64,000 bases of DNA. Origin: Omphiscola glabra. Lineage: Eukaryota; Mollusca; Gastropoda; Lymnaeidae. The notes under the pieces are model-generated. The model did not search any database. It saw nothing but the letters and a program-made list of their open reading frames with translations, and was not told where the DNA came from. Of the stretch, positions 36,401-48,274 are shown in pieces. Numbering within the stretch: the first letter of the stretch is position 1; every line of letters starts with the position of its first letter. Location of the stretch: assembly GCA_964017045.1 (NCBI GenBank), contig OZ024802.1, forward strand, positions 25,105,293 to 25,169,292. Direction: 5' to 3'. A program made the position numbers and the translations under genes.

Positions 36401-38411
36401 CGAGTCCTCTAGATTTTAATGATAGTATTTGTATCCAACTACTTAAGTCCCTGGCCTATGACTGAAAGACTGGAGGGCCCCCATCCCCCAAAATAAAACC
36501 TGTCCGCATCTATGATCATGGTTCTATTTGATATGCATCAAATTTAAAATCACCAGGTGTTTTTAATTAAAAGATGCAGGGACAAAAATATGTATTTTTT
36601 TATTGTATTTTAAATGTTTGGGTGTCTTATCTCAAACAGTATTTTGTTCTGTAGATAGCCATTTTAACTAGCTAATAGGACAAAATGCTAAAGGCTTGAT
36701 TGTTGTATAGATGATATTTGGGGTGATGATGAAGATGAAGATGATGAGGATGACAGAGAGGGTGAGCCAGAGTGGGTGGTGTCTGAGCGGGAGCAGTTTG
36801 CCAACTTCCGTGACAAGGACCACGACGGCAGGCTGGACAAAGCTGAGATTAAAGACTGGATTATCCCAGAGGACTATGACCACAGCACTGCAGAGGCTGC
36901 TCACCTGATTCGATCTTCTGATGAAAATCGGGTTTGTTTATTTAAGGGCAGGTTTACTGCAGCTACATCCACATACTACTTGAGTATAACTTTTGTAAAG
37001 CCACTGTCCAAAGTAATGAATATTTTACAAAGTTGCTAGACATTTAACAGTTCAATCTAATCCATGCACATCAGATTTTCACCCCAACTCAATCTCGGAA
37101 TGTGTAAAATAGTCTCCTCATGGCATGGACTGACTTTGGTTGTACTTTTTAAAGTCAGCTGATCATTTAAATAGTGCTGAGATTTAATGGTGTAGCTGTC
37201 TCTAAATGAATGGTTTTAGGAAATCACACACTGAGGCCTTGTTGCTGTTTATACCTTTCACTTGGATCAACCACTGGCAATAGTTATACTTTTGATTGTG
37301 GATGTATATGTAGCATTTTACTGTCTTGTTTATTGTTCTATAGAGCTTTTCCTTCATCTTCTCATACCTCTTTCCCCCTGTCTCTTGCCTGTAGGTGACA
37401 TGTGGCCTCGTAGTGCTGATGAGGAAGGGCTTGAAGAACCTAGTTGGGTAAAATCAGAGCGCGAGCAATTTGCGAATTACCGTGATAAGAACAAGGACGG
37501 TAAAATGGACAAGGCGGAAGTAATGGAGTGGATAATACCTCATGATTACGATCATTCCAAAGCCGAGGCCAGGCACCTGATTTATGAATCTGATGTGGAT
37601 AAGGTACAAGTTTTTACAGTTCTTGGCATGGCTGTTATTATTACACATCCTTAATAGTACTTTTTCTAAGCACTTTTTACATTCTTGATAATTTCACAAA
37701 CAAACTTTTAAAAATAGTTTCATAGAAACGATTGTAAGGTCATCTCTGCTTGCTTTATTAGCACACAAAATTTATACTTTTCGTTATACATCCATTAAGA
37801 ATATCTTCAGGGCAACAATCGCGTATCTGTTTAGTCTTTATCTCAATGTTAAATAATTTTGTTGTTAAGTTATTGTGTTTTGGCCTTTAAATGGAGTAAA
37901 TGAGTTTGTAAAGCTATTTTTAGATCACTGGAGCCACTTGTCATCTACAGTCAGTTTCTTCTTCTCTTGCTGTATCTTGGGTAGTTAAAACTTTAAGATA
38001 GTATCTTGGGTAGTTCAAACTTTAAGATAGTATCTTGGGTAGTTCAAACTTTAAGATAGTATCTTGGGTAGTTCAAACTTTAAGATAGTATCTTGGGTAG
38101 TTCAAACTTTAAGATAGTAAATACTAAGTATGGGCAACAATTTTTCAATCTAATAAGTGCAAGCATTTGTTGAAGAAAAAATAAAAAGCTATACCATTTT
38201 TTGAACATTTGTTTTTATAGAATTTATATGTTTAACAACATTATAACGTGATAAATGATTTTTGTCCATTACTCATGGATGCATTTTTCTCCTTGACCTC
38301 ATTCAGGATGGAAAACTGTCTAAAGAAGAGATCTTAGATAAATATGACTTATTTGTTGGAAGCCAAGCTACAGACTTTGGTGAAGCCTTAACTAAACATG
38401 ACGAGTTTTGA
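33469..38411 (+). CDS. CALU: Calumenin/reticulocalbin (CREC family), complete, with alternative exon 6
   Basis: A multi-EF-hand low-affinity calcium-binding protein of the ER and secretory pathway. Exons 33469-33588, 33947-34077, 34669-34862, 35239-35405, 36036-36096, then 36711-36931 or 37395-37603, then 38307-38411. The products are 332 residues (exon 6a) or 328 (exon 6b); human calumenin is 315. A signal peptide ([20 protein letters not shown], residues 8-27) is followed by an acidic linker. EF loops: [12 protein letters not shown] (from 91), a degenerate second hand, [12 protein letters not shown] (174), [12 protein letters not shown] (211), the exon-6 hand, and a last hand completed by exon 7. 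The end [14 protein letters not shown] is typical of calumenin, with HDEF as the ER-retention signal. Start: the first ATG after a likely acceptor; a second in-frame ATG (codon 8) begins the signal peptide directly. Confidence 0.95.
35612..35809. mobile_element. SPIN-type hAT MITE with perfect 8-bp TSD
   Basis: 198 bp, in calumenin intron 4. Ends CAGCGGTTCTCAACCTGTGG and GGTTGAGAACCACTG, flanked exactly by ATATAAGG (35604-35611 and 35810-35817). Internal words GGGTCGCGACCCCCTTT, AAGACCATCGGAAAACACAT, CAGTTATGAAGTGGCAACGA, GAACTGTATTAAAGGGTCGC and GGCATTAGGAAGG correspond, in order, to the SPIN (Space Invaders) non-autonomous consensus as I remember it. SPIN is a hAT family known for horizontal transfer among tetrapods and reported in an insect and a pond snail. 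The identity needs an alignment, but the element class and duplication are read directly. Confidence 0.88.
36711..36931 (+). CDS. CALU: Calumenin alternative exon 6a (acidic version)
   Basis: 221 bp, entering in phase 1 and leaving in phase 0. It encodes a strongly acidic insert ([20 protein letters not shown]) followed by [20 protein letters not shown], the fifth EF loop [12 protein letters not shown], and [18 protein letters not shown] ending SSDENR. The acceptor is TTGTATAG; the donor is CGG|GTTTGT, which is weaker than the 6b donor. Homologous codon for codon to 6b outside the acidic insert. Confidence 0.9.
37395..37603 (+). CDS. CALU: Calumenin alternative exon 6b
   Basis: 209 bp, same entry and exit phases as 6a. 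It encodes [38 protein letters not shown] (loop [12 protein letters not shown]), [20 protein letters not shown] and SDVDK. This version is closer to what I know of vertebrate calumenin (GDMY..., YESDQNK). Acceptor TTGCCTGTAG, donor AAG|GTACAAG. Confidence 0.9.
37974..38118. repeat. 29-bp tandem repeat, five copies
   Basis: Five units of 29 bp with core ATCTTGGGTAGTTCAAACTT in the intron between calumenin exons 6b and 7. The first unit has one change (TTAAAACTT). Confidence 0.92.
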
Positions 38412-39520
38412 CCGCAGGTGTCCTTTAAATATCTTCAACAACTCTCACATGGTAGCATGCCTTTACTGACCCTTGTACAAGTAACCCAGTTGTTAATATG
38501 TGCCAAGAAGTGACTGTCAAATGTTAGTGACATGATGTGCGTAGCTGTAGTGCATGAAGATTCCTTTCAATTTTGAGGATTGAATTTCTGAGGTGTAGAG
38601 TTTGCCTATGTTGAACCAGACATCTATATTATGTTACTGCTGCTGTAGTTAATGAGCTGCTAGGGATGTAGAACCACCATTTTTGTGTACATGATTTGTG
38701 GAGTTCAATCTGGCGCTTTCATGGTGTGCATATGATGAAATCTTCTCAATTTCTTTTTATTTAATATTAAAGTCTCTTTTAAATTGTCCATTGTATGTTT
38801 TACCTCTGGATGATAAATAACTAGATTTTGATGGTAATGCAGAGTAGGGGAGCTGAACTTGATAAGGGTGCTGATTATTAGAGTGGGTAAATGCATAGAA
38901 TTAACAGATTCACTTTTAAGTACACAAATTAATATCGATTTTTTCCAATGAAATTTTACAATAACATGAAGAAATGCCCTGACTTAAGTTAAGTAGAGAC
39001 TCTTTTGACTTGTTTATGTCAGTTTCTAAAATGCTAAAACATTGTAGTGTTGACACTGAGTTTGCTATTGCTATGTAACATCTGGCTATCATTGTTCAAT
39101 GGTCCTGGGATAAGAATGAGAACAGGAGTATATTATAGCCATCCCTAACCAACATGGAAACATTAAGGTCTGACATTTTAATCTATTTTATGAAATTAAG
39201 AGCAAAAAAGTGCAATAATTTATAAATTAAGCACCCAATGTTTTTTGTACCCCCGTCAAGCGCAGGATAATCTTTTAATATTGTGTTGTTATGATCTAAA
39301 TGAGTTAATGACTCATGCAGTCTTAATTAAGATTTCTGGCTTAAAGAATGTGAACAGTGGCAGATTATCTCTTCCATCTGTTTAAAAAAATAAATAGAAT
39401 TCACTGTCACATATTTTCATAAGCTCATCCATTTTACAAGGAATATTGTTGTTTTTCATTTATATTTGAAGCCTTACTCATCCCAGAGTTTGTAAGGTGA
39501 TGAAAATACTCTCCCATGTA

Positions 39521-39608
39521 TAAAGCACCAGTACATTGGTAGTTCTGCTGTGTACATAGCACCAGTAAAGTGATAGCTCTGTTGTGTACATAACACTAGT
39601 ACATTGAT
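39521..39608. repeat. Degenerate ~35-bp tandem repeat, three copies
   Basis: Units contain GCACCAGTACATTG, TAGTTCTGCTGTGTACATA and variants. Confidence 0.7.
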
Positions 39609-40078
39609 ATTAATAGTTTATTGTTTGTCAGTCCCTTGTCAAGAGTCATTGCTTATAAGTAGTGCTGAGCCTGCTGCAGATTTTTTTTACGTCCTTCATG
39701 ACCAGTATTTCAGAGTGTTACAAAAAATAGTTTCTCAGTTTTTAAAATGTGTTCCACCCAATTGGGAGAAGTGAAAAGTGCAGATTCACAGGCAAAAAAC
39801 AAAGTAAGGAAACAAACAAGAACTAACATCAGATGTCATGTAATTTTTTTTTTTAATGAAAGGAGGTGCCAAAATATTAGCTGCTGACATCTAAATTATA
39901 ATTTTTAAAAATATTTTGTGTAACGGTTGAGAAGTGTAGTCAGCATGTAGTAACAATGAGAAACTAGTCAAAGCACTAAATATTTAAATTTTAAAATTGC
40001 TTCCCTTATTACATGAGTGATTAAATTACATTACTATACTGAATTCCTTGACAAAACTTAGAAATAATATTTGCCGGC

Positions 40079-40166
40079 TGTCGGCGTCAGTACACGGCTG
40101 TCAGGGTCAGTAGTACACGGCTGTCAGGGTCAGTACACGGCTGTCAGGGTCAGTACACGGCTCAGC
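40079..40166. repeat. 20-bp tandem repeat, about four copies
   Basis: Units of CAGTACACGGCTGTCAGGGT; one copy has an extra AGT. Confidence 0.85.
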
Positions 40167-41353
40167 CCTACTTATAATTCACGTTTCTGATAATTTTATG
40201 CTTCAATAACACTAAACAAAGTATGATAAGTAAAAACATATTTTGGTGTGTAATATTTTTTTTTTTATCGTAATCTTGTTTCCATCTCTCTTTTTGAACA
40301 AATTTGTATAGTAAATTAAATAAAAGGCATTACAAATGTATAGTTATATTTTATTATAATTTCAGTATCATATAAGAGAAATAAATGTAAAAAATAATAA
40401 TTACTTTTGTATTAAATTTTGAAATGTTTCTTTTTGAAGAAAAAGATGAAGACTATGAAAACAAGATTTAAAGCATTATTTACAACATGCTCTCCCTTTT
40501 TTTTCTCTCATTCCTCTAGCTTTTGTTTTAATAGCCAAATAATTATTTGAAGAAGGAAAAAAAACAGACCAGGCTTAGGTTTTTATTGTAATGAAGTGAT
40601 CATATCTTATTTCTAGCAGTGAGTTTGAACTCTGCTACACTTAGAAGAACTCAAAGTGCACCCAGCTCATGAACCATTCCAACCACGGCTTTAAGCTCAA
40701 GCCAGGGCACGGGTGTAATTTAACGAGAAAATGTTTAGTGTAAAGCTGTTCTAGGATTGTCCTTTGTAAATAGAGAAAAAAGAAGGCCACCAAAGTAACA
40801 GTGAAATCCGTCCTTTACTTAAAATGTCCAGTGTGTTCCTTGTTTCCCCCTTTTCAATTCTCATCAAATTCTGAAAATTTCAGAACCGGACAATTGATAA
40901 AATCTATGTAAATGTTGCTGAAGCGTTATATTTTTGTCAATTTTAAACAGCATTAGCAAAATGGCAATTACAACAAAGTCCAGATTTTTTTTGTTTTATT
41001 ATACAATAATTATCTTGTACAGGGCATACATGGCACACACCTGGAAATTGAAGTAACTTTTAAAATGTATTAGCTAGCGGTTGACCTCAGAATATTTTAA
41101 ACTTTAATTAGTTCCACAATTTAGGGGATGGCCTCTGATAGGGTTGAGTGAGTTATTCCTTTGTCTATAATAAGTGTGCACGCTCAAGGCTCTTTTGTTA
41201 GTTGAAGTTGTTATAACGAGACAAAATTCCTATCACAGTGGTAGGCTTTGACTTTTGTTGTTGGAAACACATATATATATATGTTCTATTAAAGAGTATT
41301 ATTTTTCCATGAGGTAAAGTGTTACTGGAATGAATGGCTGTTGATTTTTGTCG

Positions 41354-41529
41354 TAGTTATAGCTATGATGATGATCTATGCCAGCATATAGAAATCCTAG
41401 TTATAGCTATGATGATGATCTATGCTAGCATATAGAAATCCTAGTTATAGCTATGATGATGATCTATGCTAGCATATAGAAATCCTAGTTATAGCTATGA
41501 TGATGATCTATGCCAGCATATAGAAATCC
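41354..41529. repeat. 44-bp tandem repeat, four copies
   Basis: Units of 44 bp containing TAGTTATAGCTATGATGATG then ATCTATGC[C/T]AGCATATAGA. Near identical. Confidence 0.93.
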
Positions 41530-43625
41530 TGCAGGGAACATGGACAAGTCTTGTGTTCATACCTGTTTTAACAAGATCCTTTGGTCTACTTAAGTAACAT
41601 TAGGGTAATTTCATCTTTAAGATCTTAAATCAACTCTTTACCATGTGTTCATTGGGTTAAATTGGTGCATTTCATTAGTTCTAATCTTGTGCCAAATATG
41701 TGTCATGCTATGTATCATCTCATACTATTTCCAGTAAGTGCCAGTTGGGATAATTCTTGTGATGCACAATACCCTAATTATGATTATTTCCCCTGTCAAA
41801 GCATTGTTAATTGATCAATTGAGTATTTTTGTTTGTTCAGAAGTGCTTGGCAGTGTATTTGAATTGTGAGCTTGCTTTACCATATCATAAATATTTCACA
41901 AAAATTTAACACCAACTAGTCATTTTAAAGCCATTGTTTATTTGAGAGCTGAAATTGTAGTAGTGTTTTCATTTAAAAAAAATATTTGTCCATTTTTGGG
42001 GTCAACTTCCAGGTCAAGAGAATGTATAATTTTTTTAATTCACCCATCTTTTATGTTCGTTCAATGCTAATTCATTTTCATAGGATTGTTTCGAGTGATA
42101 ACTAAAATCTCAGTTCATATTGAAAGCAATAAATTTTTTTTGGATCTCATTAAAGACAGAAAGAAACTTATTTGGGTCTTTTATAATGTATTTAGCCACT
42201 TAACTGCCATGGAACAAATGTCCTGAGTTTTACTATGTTGTCCTATTCATACATTTGTTTTCAAGCCATATGAACTTGGTGCTTAGATACTTGCCAACCA
42301 CAAGTAGCTGCTGTGTTGAATGCACTTCCAACAATATTTGTTATTTGATTGACCCAAGCTTCCTTTTTTGTCGAACAGATCAGCTGGTACGTTCCTGTTC
42401 ACCCAGTGATGCAGTCTTTATGTTAAAACGCCCATTTCTAATATGAGTAAAGATGAAATAACGATTATACTGTTCACAGCCAGTTTGTATATGAGACTAT
42501 CAGAGATGTATTTACAAAATATTTTTGGTTTGTTATCTCTGGAATGAAGTAAGTCTAACGTATCAATTTGTGTTATTCTAGATAATTAATCATTTGATTC
42601 AGGAAACAAATTATTTTAAATCAACATGCAATCATATCCCATCTATCATTGTTTTGTTTTAAAGACCTCATACAGGTTAAAACATATGTGAAATGAATCA
42701 GTATTTTTGTACGTAGCCAGTTTTGAGATTTATTTTCCAATGTCATGTTTCTATATACAGTGTAGACTTTGTTTTCTCTATGTGTGTATATTTCTTTGTT
42801 ATTCAAATAACATGATCAAAAAAAAAAAAAAATGAGCTTATTCTCCTATGGGCCATGGCTATCTCTATGACCAAAGTGCCCACAGAAGATGTTTTGATGC
42901 AATGATTTGAGCCAGTACCAATGGCATTGTCTAGTCATTCTCAGCTTTACCCCGTATGCCTGTACACGTTGTATGAAAGTGGGGGTTTGGGCACTCGTTT
43001 CCAGAGGGTGTCTGATGTGGTGTGGGGGGGTCTGTGATCTTTGATCCAGCCATTGTGAGCTGTGAACATCCACAGAACATTCAACTGTAAAGCGGCTGAT
43101 ATCACTGATTGACTCACTCTGCAACAGTTGATGATCAGATTGGATTTATTCAGTGCCACTGCTGTTTTTACAACACCCCCCCCCCCCCACCCCCATCTGT
43201 TCATATTCACTTTTTATTTGTGTGTGTGTTGAAACTTATGCATGCCAATACTTGTATTATTTTTCTGTCAAGTATTTTTAATTGAAATTTTTAAAAAGAG
43301 ATTGAGGACCACTGTCAAAAATACACCAATTATCAGACAAATCCTTTTAGGTCATGCTGCATTGTCCATATAACTGCAGTACAAGAGGCACACATTGATA
43401 ATGTTCATCAATACTCTGGCAAGTAAGATTATTTTGAAAGATTAACTTTTTTTCAAAAAGGATTATAACATGTGTATGATCAAAATTTCCTACTTTTTTA
43501 AAACCATGTACTGAATATCTTTGAATAAACATGATGATGTTTAATACTCATTTTTTTATACAACTGTCTTGGTGTTTGTTGGATTGCAGCATTTGGAGGT
43601 GAGTTTAAATGTTGAAGGATGTTGT

Positions 43626-44311
43626 GTCCCAGTTTGTGATGGTGAGGTGCCTCTGTCACAGTTTGTGATGGTGAGGTGCATCTGTCACAGTTTGTGATGG
43701 TGAGGTGCCTCTTTCAGTTTGTGATGGTGAGGTGCATCTGTCAGTTTGTGATGCTGAGGTGCCTCTGTCAGTTTGTGATGCTGAGGTGTATCTGTCACAG
43801 TTTGTGATGCTGAGGTGCCTCTGTCAGTTTGTGATGGTGAGGTGTATCTGTCACAGTTTGTGATGCTGAGTTGCCTCTGTCAGTTTGTGATGGTGAGGTG
43901 TATATGTCACAGTTTGTGATGGTGAGGTGTATCTGTCACAGTTTGTGATGGTGAGGTGCCTCTGTCAGTTTGTGATGGTGAGGTGCATCTGTCAGTTTGT
44001 GATGGTGAGGTGCCTCTGTCAGTTTGTGATGGTGAGGTGCATCTGTCACAGTTTGTGATGCTGAGGTGCCTCTGTCAGTTTGTGATGGTGAGGTGTATCT
44101 GTCACAGTATGTGATGGTGAGGTGCATCTGTCACAGTTTGTTATGGTGAAGTGCCTCTGTCACTGTTTGTGATGGTGAGGTGCCTCTGTCACTGTTTGTG
44201 ATGTGAGGTGCCTCTGTCACTGTTTGTGATGTGAGGTGCCTCTGTCACTGTTTGTGATGGTGAGGTGCCTCTGTCACTGTTTGTGATGGTAATGTGATTC
44301 TGTCACAGTTA
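43626..44311. repeat. 27/29-bp minisatellite, about 25 copies
   Basis: Units CAGTTTGTGATGGTGAGGTG followed by CCTCTGT or CATCTGTCA, giving 27- and 29-bp variants. Small ORFs read through it are low-complexity artefacts. Confidence 0.93.
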
Positions 44312-44741
44312 GGAGTGATCAAGAGACTCTACCTACAAGAACCCTTAATTTTCTAAAAATGGATTATTTAACACATGTGATACTAAACAATGTGGGTGTG
44401 CTTTGATTAAACTTCTGTAGTGATCGAATCTGTGTGAACAGGGCACATAGAACATAGAACTAAGAAGCTTTTTAAAAAAGTTTACCTAAAATATGTTCTT
44501 TAACTTATATGGGGCAGATGGAATCATCAATTTAAGTAGCTTTGTTTAACTTACTACACCAGGCGCAGTGACCTATCAACTTTGGGTAGCTTTGATAAAC
44601 GGCTGTTGATTGTCGCACCAGCTTAAATCCGTATAGGCTAAATGGGCTTAATCCCATGGCCCCGAAAAACGAAGGGGTTTCAAATTTAAGTGGTCATATT
44701 ATTTCAACTAAAAAATACAAATTACAATAAATCCTTGAAAA

Positions 44742-45341
44742 CCTCAGAATGATGTACTGCTTTAACAGGGGTAATCCCTCCTATGTCTGTACTCGATGGG
44801 GCGACCTCAGAATGATGTACTGCTATAACAGGGGTAATCCCTCCTATGTCTGTACTCGATGGGACGCCCCCAGAATGATGTACTGCTATAAACGGGGTAA
44901 TTCCTCCTATGTCTATACTCGATGGGGCGCCCTCAGAATGATGTACTGCTATAACCGGGGTAATTCCTCCTATGTCTATACTCGATGGGGCGCCCTCAGA
45001 ATGATGTACTGCTATAACAGAGGTAATCCCTCCTATGTCTGTACTCGATGGGACGCCCCCAGAATGATGTACTGCTATAACCGGGGTAATCCATCCTATG
45101 TCTGTACTCGATGGGGCGCCCTCAGAATGATGTACTGCTATAACCGGGGTAATTCCTCCTATGTCTGTACTCGATGGTGTGACCTCAGAATGATGTACTG
45201 CTATAACAGGGGTAATCCCTCCTATGTCTGTACTCGATGGGGCGACCTCAGAATGATGTACTGCTATAACAAGGTAATCATTCCTATGTCTGTACTCGAT
45301 GGGGCGACCTCAGAATGATGTACTGCTATAACAGGGGTAAT
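44742..45341 (+). repeat. 63-bp minisatellite, about 9.5 copies
   Basis: Units of 63 bp begin CCTCAGAATGATGTACTGCT. As 63 is 21 codons, one frame stays open for 189 residues (repeat MMYCYNRGNPSYVCTRWGDL), until a 3-base change near 45270 and then loss of the array. No start context, splice sites or neighbouring exons support translation. Confidence 0.93.
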
Positions 45342-45429
45342 GCTCAAAACTGAAAATGTATTTTCCCCTTCTTAAAAGTAAAATTTATAAACATAATCGA
45401 TTACTTTTTAAATTGTTAATAATACACAC

Positions 45430-45544
45430 ACACATATTTTGGACTTGTCATTGTTATATTGTGGACTTCTTTTAACAAGGAGAAGTGGGGGTGACACCAA
45501 TGAATTTACCGCACTGGGTGACACCAACCCTAGCTACGCCTCTG
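45430..45544. mobile_element. Solo right end of the 54-kb hAT-like element
   Basis: TTGTCATTGTTATATTGTGG, GGGGGTGACACCAATGA, TTTACCGCAC and GGTGACACCAACCCTAGCTA match 54697-54815 in order, ending TACGCCTCTG. No left end can be found, so this is a truncated copy. Confidence 0.75.
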
Positions 45545-45650
45545 AGTCCTATACTTCGTTTCCACGCCATTGAGCTTTGACAACAAATACCCTGTGGTAA
45601 TAAATATACGCACCTTCCAACTGTATCCTAACTCACAATGTATTATAGCA

Positions 45651-45985
45651 GGGCGCGTTATGGGGGGCGCGTTATAGGGGCGCGTTATAGGGGCGCGTTG
45701 TAGGGGTGCGTTTTAGGGGCGCTTTATAGGGGCGCGTTATAGGGGCGCATTATAGGGGCGCGTTATAGGGGCGCGTTATAGGGGCGCGTTATGGGGTGCG
45801 TTATAGGGGCGCGTTATAGGGGCGCGTTACAGGGGTGCGTTATCGGGGCGCGTTACAGGGGCGCGTTATGGGGTGCGTTATAGGGGCGCGTTATAGGGGC
45901 GCGTTACAGGGGTGCGTTATCGGGGCGCGTTATAGGGGCGCGTTATAGGGGCGCATTACAGGGGTGCGTTATAGGGGCGCATTAT
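45651..45985. repeat. 13-bp G-rich minisatellite, about 26 copies
   Basis: Units of GGGGCGCGTTATA with variants (GTGCG, ATTA, TTACA, TTATC). A run of four Gs about every 13 bases gives the plus strand strong G-quadruplex potential, and the array is CpG-rich. Confidence 0.95.
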
Positions 45986-46542
45986 GACTTACTTATAACG
46001 CGGTTTTAACCGTATTTCATCTGCTGTTTTTGTTTCTGTATTAAAATCTACGCTGAAAGAGACTGTCTGATGTTAAGTAATATTTAGTGCTGCACTGTCA
46101 TGTAGACTGTTAGATGTTAAGTAATATTGTGTGTGTGTGAGTGTTTTGTGGGAGTGGGAGGGGTGGGGGTTTATGGCAAGGTGACTCAAAATTAGAAAAA
46201 CCTAGGGCCTCTCTTAAGCTAAACCCGGCTCTGCCTGAAAGTTGAGCGGGCGAAACCCCCCCCCCCCCCTCCGCCCCAACATGGCTGACCTCAAGAGAAA
46301 ACTAAGGTGTCGGTCGTCATCAAGACACAAAGCAGCTGTCAGTCAGTTGGGGAATAATGAAGCTGTCAGTCAGTTCGAGACAATGTAACTGTCAATTACC
46401 AGAGAATGCAATGCGCCCTTTTTTTTTTCTTGCACCTCGATACAGGGGAAAATCTATTCTGATAGTGTTTATGGCCACACAGCTGTTTGCACTGGAGCAA
46501 TAATGAATTGAACTGACTGTGAGTGGTAAGTCTTGTTTGGAG

Positions 46543-47112
46543 ACTAGTAAGACAACTGGGACTAGCGTTTCTTAATAATGGAGTCGAGGGTATACGATGA
46601 TGGCATCGACGATAATCAAATATGAAGTTTCATTTTTACTAGTAAGACAACTGGGACTAGCGTTTCTTAATAATGGAGTCGAAGGTATACGATGATGGCA
46701 TCGACGATAATCAAATATGAAGTTTCATTTTTACTAGTAAGACAACTGGGACTAGCGTTTCTTAATAATGGAGTCGAAGGTATACGATGATGGCATCGAC
46801 GATAATCAAATATGAAGTTTCATTTTTACTAGTAAGACAACTGGGACTAGCGTTTCTTAATAATGGAGTCGAGGGTATACGATGATGGCATCGACGATAA
46901 TCAAATATGAAGTTTCATTTTTACTAGTAAGACAACTGGGACTAGCGTTTCTTAATAATGGAGTCGAGGGTATACGATGATGGCATCGACGATAATAAAA
47001 TATGAAGTTTCATTTTTACTAGTAAGACAACTGGGACTAGCGTTTCTTAATAATGGAGTCGAGGGTATACGATGATGGCATCGACGATAATCAAATATGA
47101 AGTTTCATTTTT
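46543..47112. repeat. 95-bp tandem repeat, six copies
   Basis: Six units of exactly 95 bp starting ACTAGTAAGACAACTGGGAC at 46543, 46638, 46733, 46828, 46923 and 47018. They differ by only one or two bases (GAGGG/GAAGG, TCAAAT/TAAAAT), so the array is young or homogenised. Confidence 0.95.
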
Positions 47113-47129
47113 AAATCCTATCTATTAAC

Positions 47130-48225
47130 TTCGCTTTTTTGTTCGTGTGTTTCTGGCCGGGGTGGCGATATATTCGGAAGGCTAATCGACCCATTTCCCA
47201 TCCATGATTACAAGTTGCCGTTAAGGGATATGAGGCGATAGGCTGTGGTGGAAGCCTATGGCCGGTGATTCTAAATATGCAGCCCTGAGAAAGCTGCTCC
47301 TAGGCAACCGTTTCGCCCCAGCTACTTCGCGAATTAGTTGCGAGGTGGAAACCCACTGTAGAATCCCTCTTAGAGGGCGTTCGATGCTTCCCCGGGACGG
47401 GTGGGGGGAGATATTAGGACGTTAATTTACCGTCCCGGCCCCTAGGAAAGTGGACTGCGGACGCTTGAAACACAGCGTCTTCGGTCGACCAGACGTCTCC
47501 GGGCGGGGGGGGGGGGCCTCCATCAGCAAACTCGATCGAGCAGTTGCTGGTGGGGGCATCCAACGCCCGGGGAGGTCTCTGACGTCTTCCCGCACGGCCC
47601 GGCGCCGGGGACACCCGGCGGCTGGCGGGTGTGGGTGGACGCCAGGGAGGGCATTAGGAGCACGAGCTCGACGGCCCGCTGACGCCATTTCCTAATGAGA
47701 TATTCCCATCCACCTATCAAGCTGAAACTGGGCACGTAGACTCGTTGCCTATAACAACACAATCCATCAAATTTTCAGACTCACCCCAGCCTCCTCAAAA
47801 TCAATTTTTTTCCCCGTTTTTTCCCCCAAGAGCAAGATGAAAGAAATATGATGACACTGATTTCACGAAATGAAGTACCAGATAACTGCGCTAAATGAGA
47901 TTTAAACAAAATCGCAAGTGCGTTTTGCGCGTAATATTTTCTTTTGTTTTCTGATACTGTTTGTGGAAAAAATCTGCTGTGTAAAAGCGGGTGGGTTATT
48001 AGAATATTAATTTAGTCCAGGGGCGTGAAAAAGTGTGGTTGTGAGCCTTGGGGGGAGGGGGGGGGTCGACGACACTAATTGGGATTCTTTAAAAAAGCGT
48101 TCCTTGTATGCATGTTTTGTCAATTTTTCAGCCCTCCCCATTGCTTGATATTGCGTTTTATAAAGAATTTATACGTAAAACTTTGTTTTAAACGGGGATT
48201 TCAACACAAATGAACACCGTCACAT
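47130..48225 (+). repeat. Dispersed repeat, longest copy of the 18/26/47-kb family
   Basis: The second half (47716-48220) matches 27785-27570 plus 26690-26420 on the opposite strand, without the LINE. The first part (47130-47700) is GC-rich, holds GGCGATAGGCTGTGGTGG-type sequence and shares a block with 6868-6901. Overlapping small ORFs at 47.4-47.7 kb on both strands look like by-products of GC content. No coding domain recognised; it could be a LINE 5' region or a non-autonomous element. Confidence 0.55.
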
Positions 48226-48274
48226 CGTGGGCACATGATCATCACGTGATCTGAAGAAAAATAATCACCAATAA

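Larger units (their letters stand above)
38412..43600. other. Calumenin 3' UTR and downstream region
   Basis: No further exon recognised. Calumenin may have a long 3' UTR here: AATAAA occurs at 40319-40324 and again near 43523, but the true end cannot be chosen from sequence. Three short tandem repeats are listed separately. Confidence 0.45.

Noticed and set aside
36776..37039. Calumenin form reading through exon 6a into its intron (ends ...NILQSC)
   Set aside because: It loses the last EF-hand half and the HDEF retention signal; a usable donor at 36932 fits the family better.
43626..46000. CRISPR-like regular repeats
   Set aside because: Units are contiguous tandem repeats without unique spacers, in a eukaryotic genome.
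47414..47762. Several overlapping ORFs on both strands in GC-rich sequence
   Set aside because: They lie in a dispersed repeat, contradict each other in strand and frame, and show proline/arginine-rich composition expected from GC bias.
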